Of a stretch of 64,000 nucleotides of DNA, positions 11,280 through 24,076 are shown piece after piece. Origin of the DNA: Thuidium tamariscinum (taxonomy: Eukaryota > Streptophyta > Bryopsida > Hypnales > Thuidiaceae); assembly GCA_947034885.2 (NCBI GenBank), contig OX344751.2, positions 46,529,082-46,593,081 of the forward strand. Direction: 5' to 3'. Under the pieces are notes generated by a model. It was not told where the DNA came from. It was given only the letters and a program-made list of their open reading frames with translations, and made no database searches. The translations under genes were made by a program, and so were the position numbers. Every line of letters starts with the position of its first letter. Within the stretch, counting starts at the first letter, position 1.

Positions 11280-12232
11280 CCCCTTGACGCCCAAGAGGCT
11301 CAAAAGTGGCCTCACATAGTTTGAAAGTCCAATTCAAAGTGTTGTAATTTTTGTATCCAATGTTCAAATTCAATACAATAAAACTTGTTGGAAAACTTGT
11401 CCATCCAAGTCTAATTTGTGTATTAAAATTTTCACATCAATTGTAGATGTAAAGAATTTTTGAAGCCAATTACAGTTCATAGGTTCAATTTGAGTTCACC
11501 AAATTGCAATTCATGGTTGCAACTTGAAGGGCTTGTATTCCTTTCATATAGTATTTGTCTTAAGTAAAAAAAATTTGGGTTATGTTCTTTTAGAAGTCTA
11601 GTTATTGTGGTCAAATTTCCTTTGCAATCCACGGTGTTTTGAATGCTTCAAAGCAATTTGAAGTTCAAAAACTAGACATTTTAGGATTACAATGAACTTC
11701 GGTGGCTTGTTCTTCTTCATATGGTTCTATTTCTTATAAAAAAAAATTTGAAAAATTTGTGCATTCTAGTGTAGTTTATGTGGCTAAAATTTCATGTCAA
11801 TCCAAGAAGTTATGAGTGATTGAGAAGCATTTAAGTAGAAGGAGGTTAAGTCATAGATGTGTTTTTTACTCCCTTTTTTGCTATCTTTTTGGCCTTTCAA
11901 AGTCATTTTGCAAATACAAAGGTAGAGTCAATTGAATGACATTTTTTTTACCAATGTATTTGTTTGTTGCTTTTGAAGCACTTTTTAGCTTTAAGTTTTT
12001 TCATTTGAGTATGTTTGTTTTATAGTAAAATTTGAGCATCTTTTTTCAACATTAAAACATTATAATCTTGCAATCTATGAGGCCAAATGACTCCAAATTT
12101 GATCCATGTTATCTAATACACACACTACAAGATTTTACTATTAAGATTTTCATAAATTAGTGAGATGTAGGCTTATAAGGCTTGAAAAACAATGATATTT
12201 TAAAACCCAAAAAAGCCTTGGACCTTGAGGGG
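11280..12232. mobile_element. piggyBac-type MITE flanked by TTAA
   Basis: A 953-bp non-coding element. TTAA lies at both borders (11276-11279 and 12233-12236). The left end is CCCCTTGACGCCCAAG; the right end read inward is CCCCTCAAGGTCCAAGGC. That right end closely resembles the left end of the large piggyBac element at 21852 (CCCCTAAAGGACCAAA), so it is probably a non-autonomous relative mobilised by the same kind of transposase. It encodes nothing recognisable. Confidence 0.7.
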
Positions 12233-12236
12233 TTAA

Positions 12237-13143
12237 GCTATTTGCCTCCACCCTCACCGCCAATCCAATTTTTCAACATGAAATATTTTAAAATCCACAA
12301 TGCAAAAGTTTGAAGTTAATATGAAGACTTACAAGTAATTTGAATGATGCTAAAGAAATACTTTTTACTTTAATGCTAAAATGGTGCAATCTTCATCTTC
12401 AAATTTTTTGAAATTTATTCTACACATTCCTATGGAAGGTAGTAAGCTTTATTTGATCAAGCAAAGTGCAATATTTTTTCCACGTTCTATTATTTATGAA
12501 ACAGTAAAGTAAGAAATCATTAGTTTAGTGTGTAGTATTAAAGTGTGAATTCTACAAACACTCAATATACGAGGAGGCAAATTCATGTATCTTTTCCACA
12601 TGCTAAAACATTTCCAAAAAAATGTGATTTTGCCATGTAATTCTTTGATGAAGACATTATTCCATAAACATTGCATGACTTCTATAAAGTATAACGAGTA
12701 AGTTTCATATGTAAATTTTTATTGCTTGTACTTCATATGTTCTAAAAGTATACGTTGCTTTATATATTGTGTAATATTACATTATGTAATATATATTAAA
12801 TTATATTATATAATTAAATATAAGATAAAAATATATGATAATAAATATGTATATTAATGTTCCCTATGATATTCTCACCTCTTCTTTATAAGGTATTTTG
12901 TCCCTTCTATTTATTCTATTATCATAAGGTAATCCATTATTAGAAGGTAATATGAAATTACCACGGAGTAATTGATTACGATGATGCAATGGCCATTTTT
13001 TTTCAATCCTCAAGGAGTTCTCTTGATATTTAAAGAAAATGTATGGAATGCTTCATTGATTCCCATGAAAGATTAGGCTCTACCTTCCTTGTAATTTTCA
13101 TACTTGTCTAGAGCAAGATTCTCTAATTAAATATACAACAAAA
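12237..13143. other. AT-rich non-coding interval
   Basis: Contains an extremely AT-rich stretch at about 12765-12860 made of TA and ATTA words. No gene or defined element seen. Confidence 0.4.
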
Positions 13144-13436
13144 CATTAGGAGGGATTGGAGGCCTCTACAAGGCCGTTTCAAGATCTGTTTCCAAAACAT
13201 TGCAGTGAATTGTTGCTGTCAGCCAACAATTATCCAAAAAAAAAAATTAGGGCATGTGTGTGTGTCCCGAAATATGAAAAAAGTCCAAATTTTATTTATT
13301 TTTTAATTTTTTTTGGGTTGACCTGGCATGGTCTCAGCCACGTTGGAATCCTACGTTTTGGGGTCTTGTGGCAGTTTTGGCGTTCCCAAACTGCGGGAAC
13401 CCACAGTCTTGTAGAGGCCTGTAATCCTTCCTAATG
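13144..13436. mobile_element. ~290-bp MITE, TIR CATTAGGAGGGATT
   Basis: The left end CATTAGGAGGGATTGGAGGC and the complement of the right end (CATTAGGAAGGATTACAGGC) are inverted repeats that continue into CTCTACAAG. A same-orientation relative lies at 49938-50221, sharing ccgaaatatgaaaaaa and gggaacccacagtctt. The target duplication is unresolved, so the superfamily is open. Confidence 0.65.
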
Positions 13437-16400
13437 ATAATGCCCTTAAAAAACCATGTTTGTAGCAAGAGGTAAGTTACAAGCTCTCTCAATTGCCAAG
13501 AAAACCGTCCCATTAAAGAAAACTCCAACTGCAAGGATGAGATGAATGACAAAGTTCCCTCCAACTAAAATCATTAAGAAGGGGAATGGACTTAAGTTTG
13601 TAATCCACATGCCCTACTAAAAATTGGTTAGCTATGGTGTAATTGTGGTTTTTTCACTTGTCTTTTGAGTACATAGTGACAGACACTATAAAACTATGAA
13701 TTTCTAATTAATCTCCAAATTAATTGTATTGGTTGTACACATGGTGTATTGTGATAGGACATCAAATTTATTAGAACCCCCAGCTATGAAAAATTGTGGT
13801 GAAAGCTTTTACATGAGATGGTTCATGTTGTGTTGTGTACCAGAAGAGGTTGTACATCACAATTTCGATTAACAAATGAGGTTTTACATCACAATTTTGG
13901 ATTTGTACATGGAAAAAAAGTACCAAAAAAAGAACTAAAAAATGTGAAATAGGAGTATTGAAGCCAAAGCATCCACCTCAAACTATGAATTTGAAAATCT
14001 TTAAACCCTAAGACCTTGAATCACTTGGCCACATTTGAACTGCATTTGCATCAACCACAAACACTTGTATAGTGCCATAGAAGTCAAAACATGCAACATA
14101 GCAGAAGAAATGTAATCAGACCTCAAACATTGTGCACTTACCTAATAGTAGAAAAACAACTTATGAAAAAACAAAAAGAAAGTCACGGGAATGCTTACAG
14201 GAATGCCGCTCCAGTTGCACCGTGGATTGAAGTACCGCACCCAAAGGATCAAAACCTCAACTAGATCGAAATACTAGAACCATTGTAACCCCATTCATAC
14301 ATCCACCACTCACACAAAATCACTCCCCTCTCTAGGATCAAGATGGCACCCTAAGAACGTTTTATCTGAAGAAATAAAAAATACAAATCAAAAACCCTAT
14401 ATAGTGCCACTCATCAACACTCACCATTAGCAAAAGCGACAGCAAAAAAATGAAGCAAAAAAATGACAAGGAAGAGGTACTCACCCAGAAGCAACAGCGA
14501 GAAGCCCCCCACCTTGAAGCACTGTCAAGAAACACTGAAGATTACAGCACCGCACCCAACTACACTCGCACTGCACCTGATTCCTACAATTGTTCACAGA
14601 ATGCAGCTCTATTGATCATCGGCATTACAATGAGAATTCCGACTTACATATTGACTTAGTTGAGATTCTCAATTGACGCTCATTTTCTCGCTAGCTATAA
14701 CGATCAAGCTTTTTTGTTTGCGAAGGAAACTTCTTACACATTGTTGATGCTAGAAATTGATCTCAACTGTGCTAATGAGCTATTGGGTATGGGAAACCCT
14801 GAGATCAACAGCTGTGGACATTAGACTATGGTTGGATCAATGGTCCTTGTTTTTCCTCCCTTATTAGATCAATGGCAAAGAAGGTCCTATCTCAGAATCA
14901 ACGGCCCTGTTTAATTGCCACGGGTTGTTTTTTTAGGAAGAGTGGCTGCATCTTGAGAGGATAGTGCTTTAGCATATTCATCATTATAGAAATTGGAGAT
15001 TGTAATTAAAAATTAAGTAAAATGGATGACTCGTCATGGATTCCAAAATCATCTCAATTACTATTGAATTTTTGTTTTGATAAACAATGGGTTAGCAAAA
15101 GTCTATGCAAAAAAGTGTAGTGTATTGTGAATTCTACACACATCCTCACAATGTACAATGTGACAAAAAGAGGCAACACACCCTGTTCAATTAATTTTCT
15201 TGATCCCCTTCATCAAAAAAATTGACAACTGTTGGATTTGAATTAAAAAAAATTCCACCCACCCTCCAAGAAAAATCAACAGTTGTTGCATATAGATATG
15301 GATACTGAATACAAATACCAAATATAGATACGGAATACAGATATTGATATCGAATGCAAATACTAATATTAATATTGAATATATATACCCATACTAGATA
15401 TTGATATTGATACAGACAATGATACTAAATATGGATATGGAATACGGTTATACCATTTATCCTATATCCATTGTATCCAAGTCCACCTTGTGAGAATTAT
15501 AAGAGGGGTGGGGATGGGGGATTTCAAAAAGTTAAAAAAATTTATATTTAAAATTTAAATCAGATTGGCAGGGGAAGGAGGGAGGGGGGGGGGGGTAATT
15601 AAATTTTAAACTTTTTGAGTTTTTGAGCTCATTGTAACACAATTTGTCACAATGACAATGACAATGACAATGAGCTCAAAAGAGGCAATTATTGCCTCTT
15701 TGCCTCACATTGCAAGGTTCTATGTTTTCTTTATTTTTATGAATTGATGTAAGTGTCAATGATATGGTCTTTAATGGGGATAATTTTTTTAATTCAAAAT
15801 CCATAGTGAAATTTTTTTTCTCACAAACAATTGTCAAAGGAATCTAAATTTGTTTTGTGGAAACTTTTCAAGCTAAGCTAATATCTTCCAATCCATACAA
15901 TCAAACTTTAGAGAAAATTCCAAATGATATTATACAAGTTCAGTACAATATCCTATGTCTAATTTCCAAAAACAACATTCCTTGTCTGCATGGCTGAAGG
16001 CATTAGAAATCACAACCTTGAACGGTTTTGAACAATAAGTCTGTAGGAAATAAACATGCATCTCATATCTCATGTCCCATGTCCTGTGCATGCCTTTTTC
16101 AATACAAAAATTTAAGTGCATTGAGTAGATATTAGAAGTTTAGAAGACATCTTTATGCCTTTCAGACGTATGAACTTGAATATGTTGATGCTCCACTGCC
16201 TCTGCAATCAAATTATCTTCATCAGATCTCTTGGAATTGGCCAAGTACATCCAATGAAATTTGAATTGCACCTTTTATATGGGATTTGGATGCAGCAAGT
16301 GGCATAGTTAGTGATTTCAAAATTGTTGATCCTAATGGCTAATAATGACAAGGAGAACATTAAGGTTCGAAAATATGGACATACATACATTTGTACACAC

Positions 16401-17127
16401 TTTGCTTGGATGGCGATTTTTGTTAAAATGGTGGTACTTCATATGCCACTTTTTAGATTGCTTAGTCTGAACTGAAAACTGAAAATTGAGGTCTAGAATA
16501 GCTATAGATTTTCATACATTTAGGACTCATATAGATTTTTTAAATCAATGATGGATTTAGATTTCAAATTGAAGACTCTAAAACATCTTAGACTAGTATA
16601 GATTTTAGAAATCCACAAGACTCATAGAATTCAAACATCTATGACAGATTTAGATGTTAGACTTTACGCTCTCAATTGTAGAAAGTGCCAAAGTAATGGA
16701 ATTTTTCCATTTCAATAAAATTCACCATTTGGGAAGGCTAGCGAGATAGAATTGCTTTGTTACTATCTATGCAATTTTCTTTTTTTGTTGTTATTTGTGC
16801 TCAGGTTTTTGTTTCTTGTCTTAGACAAATAAATTGTGTTTGTGTTTGACTAGATTTGTGATTTTTCTTGCAACTTGCAAATGTACATCAATTGCCCACG
16901 TGGAAGTACTTATTCAATTAATTATGGCCATATACGATGCTATATAATAGCTAAGCATCTCATTTGTTGAGCATGTTGTAAGTATATGACTATTGACCTA
17001 GTCTATTTTATGACTTGAGTTGTGAAGGTAAAAGATTGAACTACTAAGGTCTTAATAGGTTGAGCTCTAGTAGTCTTCAATTGAGGGTGAAGGTGTAATA
17101 GCCCTTTTCTAGTTCAAGACAAATCAC
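13437..17127. other. Long non-coding interval with short tandem repeats
   Basis: No supported gene in most of 3.7 kb. A 69-codon frame at 14450-14659 has no domain. About 15290-15476 is a degenerate array of GATAY-containing words. A run of G lies near 15583-15596 and an AATGAC tandem near 15649-15672. About 16411-16728 is a MITE listed separately. The GC-richer part at 14190-14930 may be a fragment of an unrecognised element. Confidence 0.4.
16411..16728. mobile_element. ~300-bp MITE, second copy of the GATGGC family
   Basis: The left end GATGGCGATTTTTGTTAAAA and the complement of the right end (ATGGTGAATTTTATTGAAAT) match each other and the element at 6666-6969. It is non-coding. Confidence 0.6.
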
Positions 17128-17130
17128 AAA

Positions 17131-17344
17131 TATTATAAGAGAAAGGGGTGTTTTAAGTATAGTCCTAAGGATAAGATTTTAAGAAATGACTTTTTTTAGG
17201 AGATTTTAAGTAACAAATACGTGTCTTTCTAGTAAAATTTTACTAGAAAGACACGTATTTGTTACTTAAAATCTCTTAAAAAAAGTCATTACTTAAAATC
17301 TTATCCCTAGGACTATACTTAAAACACCCCTTTCTCTCGTAGTG
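17131..17344. mobile_element. 214-bp near-perfect hairpin, CACTA-type foldback MITE
   Basis: Two ~105-bp arms are almost exact inverted copies around the centre gtaaaattttac near 17231-17242. The right terminus reads inward as CACTACGAGAGAAAGGGG; the left terminus TATTATAAGAGAAAGGGG is a slightly mutated version. Flanks are AAA (17128-17130) and AAG (17345-17347), an almost intact 3-bp duplication. The transcript would form a long double-stranded RNA, so it is a likely small-RNA source. Confidence 0.65.
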
Positions 17345-17347
17345 AAG

Positions 17348-17812
17348 ATTCAATCAAAAGCCACTTAGTTTTGGAATGAAGTCATTGGACTTAAATGTAA
17401 TCAATGTGATGGTGCTCCATTTTAGAGACCTTATTTGCTAGGTTTTAGTGTAATATGTGTGAATTTTTTTTTAAAACCCTTCAAAATGAAACTAAGAATT
17501 GCAGCAAATCATTGATTAAACGTTGGGAGTGCATTTGGTTGTTGTGCATTCAAATTAAGCCAAATGTCAACATTGTGTGTTTTAGCATAGTTGCTAGCAA
17601 AAGTGCATTGTTCCTTGCTAGTGGCAAAAAAGTCAAGTGCTTCGCTATGCCAAATGCTCGTATCATAATTTACCAATCTAAAGAAGGTCGTGGAGTATGC
17701 TTCTTATTAGTTTCTTTTCTCAATGCTTGCTCATTTTCAACATCATTCTTTGAGTTATTTTTTTGAACATTCCTTACTTCTACTTTATTCTTTGTGTTGG
17801 TTAATTGTTTGC
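17348..17812. other. Non-coding interval
   Basis: A 103-codon frame at 17455-17766 exists here but shows no domain, and its composition matches the surrounding AT-rich DNA. I do not call it a gene. Confidence 0.35.
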
Positions 17813-17816
17813 ATCC

Positions 17817-18547
17817 GGGTGATTGCAAGAAATACTTGTCCTATTTTTTGTCCCCTTGACCTCCAACAGGTAGTTTTTTGCTCATAAATTTTGCATCATT
17901 TGTCCTATCAACTTGAAATTTGAAATGAAGGTGCACACAAAAGTTTTATATGTTGTATAGTTTTTTCAATTTTTTCAAAATTAGTTTACTATTTTTAAAC
18001 TGCCCCCGATTGGATGTCTACCTTAGTCATTTTGGGGGGGTTTAGTCCTATTTTTGACCCAAAAATGAAAATTTTGAGCTAAAAATTGGCATGCAAGAAC
18101 CTCACCTAAAGTTACACAAGACCACAAAGAGATTTTTTGAAAATACTATACTGTTCAACCTCCACATGTCGTCAAAGTGGCTGACTTTGCGCAAGTGTAG
18201 AGAATATAATTTATTTTTTCCAAATATGAAATTTGTTGGAAAAGAAAGACCTTTACTTGAAGAAAAAATGAATTTTTCATTTTCATTTTTTGAATTTTTT
18301 TACTATTTTTACCAAATTCGTGAAAAAAGAGCTATTTTCATTGTATTTTCCATTGTCTATAACATTTAGAGAAAAAAAATTCTTAGGTCTGAATTTCAAG
18401 AGACATAATATTCTCATTTCTCTTCAAATTATCCATATTTTTTTCAATTTAAAATTTTTTTATTTCAAAGGGTCATAGGACTCACAAGGACTCATTGATT
18501 TTGAGCCATTTTGAGCCAAAACCAGTAAGTGTTTCTTGCAACAACCC
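17817..18547 (-). mobile_element. 4-bp-TSD MITE, subfamily I (copy E)
   Basis: A 731-bp element from GGGTGATTGCAAGAAATAC to GTTTCTTGCAACAACCC. ATCC flanks both ends (17813-17816 and 18548-18551). It is the reverse complement of copy A at 479-1201 over its full length. Open frames inside (18091-18369 and others) are accidental. Confidence 0.85.
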
Positions 18548-19100
18548 ATCCTCATTATTCCCATTAATCAACAATCAGCTTTTGTCATATCTTGTATGGT
18601 TTCCTTGCATGATCTTGACAATGTTTCTGCAAACACTCATCATTTTGAGTGTCTTCTTCACTGGGAAGTCATCCCATCTATTGTCTTTGCAATGTTTGAA
18701 AGGGAACTAATGATGATGTTCAAAGGCAAGTGAATGAAGTAATGTCTTCTCGGAATGTAAGTGGTCTCACTCTGGTAAGACTAATACTAACAATTCTCTC
18801 TATTGTAGCTTAAAACTTCAACGTAAGGAATGTTGTAAGCCCATGGTTTCACATATTACTTGAAATAGACTTTCTTGATTGATGACCTCTTCTTATCTTC
18901 ATATACACGACATCCACTTTGTTTTGCAACCCGACTTGTAAAGAATCAAGATTGCAATTTCTTTGATAGTTTATAATTCCTAACCATGTAAGGAAATGCA
19001 TGCAAAAAATAGCCTAGTTGTATTCCATATTTTGCAATCAACCTTTGAAAAGAGTGCAAAAATTCAAAAGGTGAGATTATTTATTTTTTGCAATGGAAGT

Positions 19101-19833
19101 GGGTGATTGCAAGAAAGACCTGTACTATTTTGCGTCACACTTTGAATGACGGAGTTGTTATTGATTATAACTTTTAAAGTATGAACCATATTAACTTGAA
19201 ATTTTGACTAAAGATTTTTGACATGACAACAATCAAATTCCTTATTTTTCAGAAATTTTCAAAAATCATTCTATAATTAAATTTCAATTAAGCTAATTTG
19301 TCACACTTTGGGGTTTAGGGGTTTTTAGTACTGGGGAGCATCCAAAATTAATGATCTAAAGCTGAAATTTCTGTGGCCTATTCCCATACTAGGTAGGCAT
19401 GTTTCTACCAAAGGAAATCTTAAAAATCATTATTCTCTTTCCTCTACATATGCACGAACAGGCCTCCCTTGCGCGCATACTTTTGAACATTTAAGATGGT
19501 TTTGAGATCATTCTTTTGGTGAAATCTCTTCATCATAAAGTTCTCCCCAATTTCCAATTTTTAGTTTTTTTTAAAATTCTTTTTCCTATTTTTTACAAAT
19601 TAAAATGTCAAAGTAGCTATTTTCATGAAAATTTGCACTTTTCTAGTTCTCCTACTTAGAGAATTTTCCTACACTTTTCTTTCCTAGGATACCTTCTTCT
19701 TAGAGGTATATACCTAAAACATATTTTTTACATTTTTTAAAAATTGTTTTTCTAATTATACAGTACTCCCGAAAATTTCAGCAGTACTGTGGAAAACGCT
19801 ACATAAATCGGTCGGTCTTTCTTGCAATGACCC
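19101..19833 (-). mobile_element. 4-bp-TSD MITE, subfamily II (copy F)
   Basis: A 733-bp reverse-complement copy of the element at 3179-3911, nearly the same length and very similar. The flanking duplication is AAGT (19097-19100 and 19834-19837). Ends are GGGTGATTGCAAGAAAGACC and the complement of GGGTCATTGCAAGAAAGACC. Confidence 0.85.
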
Positions 19834-19837
19834 AAGT

Positions 19838-21093
19838 ATCTAATCTCAACTTTTATGATTCAGACTTTTGTAAGCTCTTTAGCCTTCAAAAAAGATGTGT
19901 GCACTTCACTTGCTATTTGAAATACTTAGATTGCATTTCTTTTGCAATTCAAAGAATTGAAATAATTGTGCTTTTCTAAAAGATGAATGCAAACAATGGA
20001 TTTTGAATAAATTGATGGTTTGCTAGCCAAACAAAGTTTTGAGATTTTGATGCAGTTGTCACTTTTTCCCATTTTAATAGGGCCTGTCATTGTATTTGGT
20101 TACCCACTAAAGATAACAAGTGTCTTCTACATCAAAGTAGAATTAGGATCCAATACTAAGGCCTCACTCTCTGCCAAAAACTTTGTAATTGTCTTTGCTA
20201 CGTACAAACGTCTCGGCAAAAGAACTTTACCAAAAATATGAGTAGGTCTTTGCGAAGTCAATGAAAGGTTTTCCTCGTTCAAAATCAAAGGTTACTTGAA
20301 GTAGCTCCCAACCTTGCATGGATATTTTATAGTCTAAAATGCACTTTCATCGTATATTATGTAGTCGTTGCCTTTACCTCCTTGGTTTTATAGTCACATC
20401 TTATCAAATAAAAAGAGGAATCTAGTTGACTTCTACAAGGGAAGTTGACTAGTCCTCAAATATGATAGGAGCAAAACAAAGTTCCTAAATTTATAGCATG
20501 CTTCTAATCATTCCAATAACTTTAAGAAAATATTGAGAGCTTCTTGTCAAAAATTTGCTTAGATCAATTGTTAATGGGTTGTGTAGTCTTGATTGTTTCA
20601 ATTAGTCTACTTGAAGTGTTAGAAGGAGGTTCAATAGGTGGAGATGTAGCATCTCCAATTGCTCAAAACTAAGCTTTGTTACCTCACAAAGAAAGGTATA
20701 AGAGATCCCTTTGAAATCTCATGAGAAGTTCAACTACAAACAATAATAAAATTGAATGTCCTTTTGTTTTTGAGTTAGAAAAAATTGAGGTGCCTCCAAA
20801 TGTTTAGTTGAGGTTGTCCATTGCAAAAAAATTTGCATCATACTTCTATTGCTATGCTACAAGACAATTTTTGGTGACTTCCACCAATTTCTTTGTCGGT
20901 TTTCTTATACATGTACTGTGTGTCTAGTTTTTGACTATTCCAATGCAGTTTTCATGAAGATGTCTACAATACAAACTCTTTTACTCAAAGAATACATTTA
21001 CAAGTCATATTTTCTTTTTGTAGCCTTTTGATGTCAAGATCCCTATTCCCTTCAAAGCCAATTGAAATTCCATTTTTCAAATAAACACTCAAA
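19838..21093. other. Non-coding AT-rich interval
   Basis: Short frames at 20020-20241 and 20849-21031 carry no recognisable motif. Nothing else is supported. Confidence 0.35.
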
Positions 21094-21097
21094 ATTG

Positions 21098-21816
21098 GGG
21101 TGAATTCAAGAAACACTTGTACTGTTTTTTGTCACATGGTGTGTGTTGATCTGCTTTTTGGTCATAACTTTTGTGTTTCAAATCTAAATGACTCAAAATT
21201 TATAGGGAAGGTATTGATGACTATCATACACTTTACATAATTTTTTCATAATTTTCAAAAATATTTTATTATTAAAATAGTACTAGTGATTAAATGTCAC
21301 AAATGCCAATTTAAAGGGTTTTAGTATTATTGAGTACCTTTTCTTTAATGATTTTGAGCTCAAATTTGGATGAATTGGCCTTCTAGTAGACTTCTAGCTT
21401 TCTAGATAATGGATTTTTAAAATAGTTATTTTTGTATGGTGTACAAGTCCACAAAGTGAGCCTCCTTCTACGTTTTTTTGGAAACATGTGAAAAATGATT
21501 TTGGTGATTTTTTTGATGAATAACCATCTTCATAAAGTTGTTGCAAATGGAAATTTTTTATTTTATTTTATTTTTAAAATTTTATTTTTTACTAATTAAA
21601 ACATCAAAGTATGTATTTTCTTAAGATTTGGCACTTCTCAAGTTCTCCTACTTAGAGATTTTTTTAACAAATTTCCTTCAGTGGTTTTCTTCAACTTAAA
21701 GGTTTTTACATTAGTCATATTTTTTTTAATTTTAAATTATTTATCTAATTTTAAAGTACTCCCGAAGAAAATCAGCAAAACGCAACAAATAGTATAAGTG
21801 TTTTGTGAATTCACCC
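21098..21816 (+). mobile_element. 4-bp-TSD MITE, subfamily III (copy G)
   Basis: A 719-bp element. Left end GGGTGAATTCAAGAAACAC; right end ...TTTTGTGAATTCACCC. ATTG flanks both ends (21094-21097 and 21817-21820). It shares the core word AGTTCTCCTACTTAGAGA with copies H, I and J. The usual GCAAG in the terminus is changed to TCAAG on the left and matched on the right, so the two ends co-vary. Confidence 0.8.
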
Positions 21817-22210
21817 ATTGTTGTTTTCAATGCAAACAATATGAACTTTAACCCCTAAAGGACCAAATAGCGTTTTTTGGAAACATAGCTTTTTTGGTCA
21901 GGCCAGTACTAGTAGAATATTGAGAATTTGGGTATGAAATTTTAACAAGAAGAGTGGTCGAGGAGTAGCTTTCAGATGCAATAATTCTCAATCCTTTCTG
22001 ATTCATACAAAAAAAAGTTATTCAAGGATAAGTACTTTTGTTTGCTCAGAGGGCAGCACGGGCACTACAATTTACACTAAGGCTAAATTTCTGTAAGCTT
22101 GCCCCAAGGGCCACGGGCAGAGTTTAGGGCAGGGGGTTTGAGTTCATTCAAGAATGGGTTTCCGTTGCTCTTTTTTTTGTGTCAGTCTTGGGCTTGTCCT
22201 CATTTATAAC

Positions 22211-22516
22211 CACTAGAAGAAAACTATGTTGTATTTGACAAAAACTGTGTTGAAACAGTGTTGCATTCAACATAATGCGTAGAGTGGATTGTGTTGAAGT
22301 CCTGCTTTGCCATGCGGAATTTTTCATTTAACACAAAATTCTGTGTTTTCCTTGTTCAATTTTGTGTTGACACGTTGAAACGCAGAATTTTGTGTTATAA
22401 AGGGAGAACTCAACACAATCCACTCCACACGTTACGTTGAACGCAACACAGTCCCAACACAATCTTTGTTAAATAAAACGCAGATTTGGCATAAATAGTG
22501 TAGTTTTCTTCTAGTG
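22211..22516. mobile_element. CACTA-type MITE
   Basis: Starts CACTAGAAGAAAACTATG and ends with the complement of CACTAGAAGAAAACTACAC. AAC flanks both ends (22208-22210 and 22517-22519), the 3-bp duplication expected for CACTA elements. The interior repeats aacacaat/gtgttga words in both orientations. It encodes nothing. Confidence 0.8.
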
Positions 22517-22519
22517 AAC

Positions 22520-24076
22520 ACTCTCAAATTTCGTCAGGGTAGCTGCAAAGCATGGCCAAGTAGAACAGAGGAAGTGCCAATCTTCACCATGGGTTGAAGC
22601 AATAACGGCCAACTGAAAATGGGGCCCTATTGTCTTGTTTACAAACTCAATCTTGGCTACACCTTGGACTTATGAATGATAAACTACAAGTGCAATATCT
22701 TGAACTAAATTTTTGACAACAAAAATATGGCAATTTCCATATTCACTATACAACATTTTATTCCTCTTGATGTGTTGCTTCAAAGCTGAAATCATGGCAT
22801 AATTGTAACCAAGACTTGCTCATGGGAATTCAAGAAATTAGAAGTTGCAACACTCAATTAGATATGATCTAAACTAAATATAGCTTACACCTATGATTTC
22901 AAACATCAATTCTTCACCATGATCTCAAATTCACAGTGATCTCACAAATATCAATTTGGGACCATGATCTCAAATGCACAATGATCTCACAATACTTTTT
23001 GATAGAACAAAATTCAATTTTGGTGACTCATTTCTAGCCTAACTAAACAAGACCAATTATGTGGAAGGACAAATCTGAAATTCAGCACATCATCCCACAA
23101 GCAAGAGTACAACTTTCAAAATATTTGGAATCAGAAAAACCTGTCTCACTCTCCTTGCCGCTTAGTCATTACTCCTACACAATGAAGACACAATTCCACA
23201 AACACTTCCCCAGCATTCCACGCAATTCACAATCGTAACATGTCTCTAGATGCAAATATACCCGTGCAGATAACAATTCCTCAAGAACTAGTCAAGGTAG
23301 AGAGGCAATCTGTGTGTACATCTGGAGGTGCAACAACAGTGGGGACGGAGATTCAAGAAGAAAGGCGGTCTACATGTGTCTGCATCGGTAGGTGCCATCG
23401 GAGTCGGGACAAAGGATTCGGGTCCGGATCCCCAAAGTAGCGAGGGAGGAGCAAGAAAGCGAAAGCTCTCATGTCCAACCTTCATCGATAGAGCAGAAGC
23501 AGCTAAAGAAGACCGACAGCAGCAACAGTTCGGCAGCAGGGACGGCGGATTCAGTTCCAGTGGCACCGACTTGAAGTGCAGCGTTGTTGGGGGTCCAGTG
23601 TAAACTCGCAGTAGTGGCGCCGTGGGTGGATCGCACTTGTCTTAGAGGCCGCAACTTGACATCGATACGAGAGTTTCAACCTATCATTTACATAGGGAGT
23701 TCAAACTTGTCGATAAGCAACCTTCTACCCTACAAGTTACAATACATGAGGACCGTGTATATGCGAGTTCGATTGTGGATCAGCTTTTTGAACTTCTCAT
23801 TCAGTACAAAGGAGCATCATCTGCACAAGCATCTAAGGTGGTGGCTTTGGTAAATCCAAAGCACTTGCGTTCTCTACCAGTTCCACGAGGTACAACAAGG
23901 TGGCCTGCAAATCTTCTATCCGCAAACTATTGTCACCACTTCTATAAACAAACAACGAGGTGCTTAGGGTGGTGTCAATGGCACCAGTTTCACCCACTTA
24001 TTCCTGCACTCGTCAAGGAACAAGTGTGACCCGATTTCCCTACTACAAGCAATAAATTAAACTTGCCACGAAGAAA
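22520..24076 (+). other. 5' part of the piggyBac element, unrecognised code-like segments
   Basis: From about 23240 the base composition becomes gene-like. Frames at 23240-23440, 23328-23603 and 23775-24029 are Ser/Gln/Lys-rich or domain-free and interrupted. They could be 5' leader, an accessory frame or decayed exons of the transposase that starts at 24077. I could not assign a function. Confidence 0.35.

Noticed and set aside
14450-14659. 69-codon open frame
   Set aside because: No domain and no supporting context; length expected by chance over several kb.
479-19833. One large inverted duplication joining 0.5-3.9 kb and 17.8-19.8 kb
   Set aside because: The copies are inverted but in the wrong order for a single palindrome, and each has its own 4-bp duplication. 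They are separate insertions.
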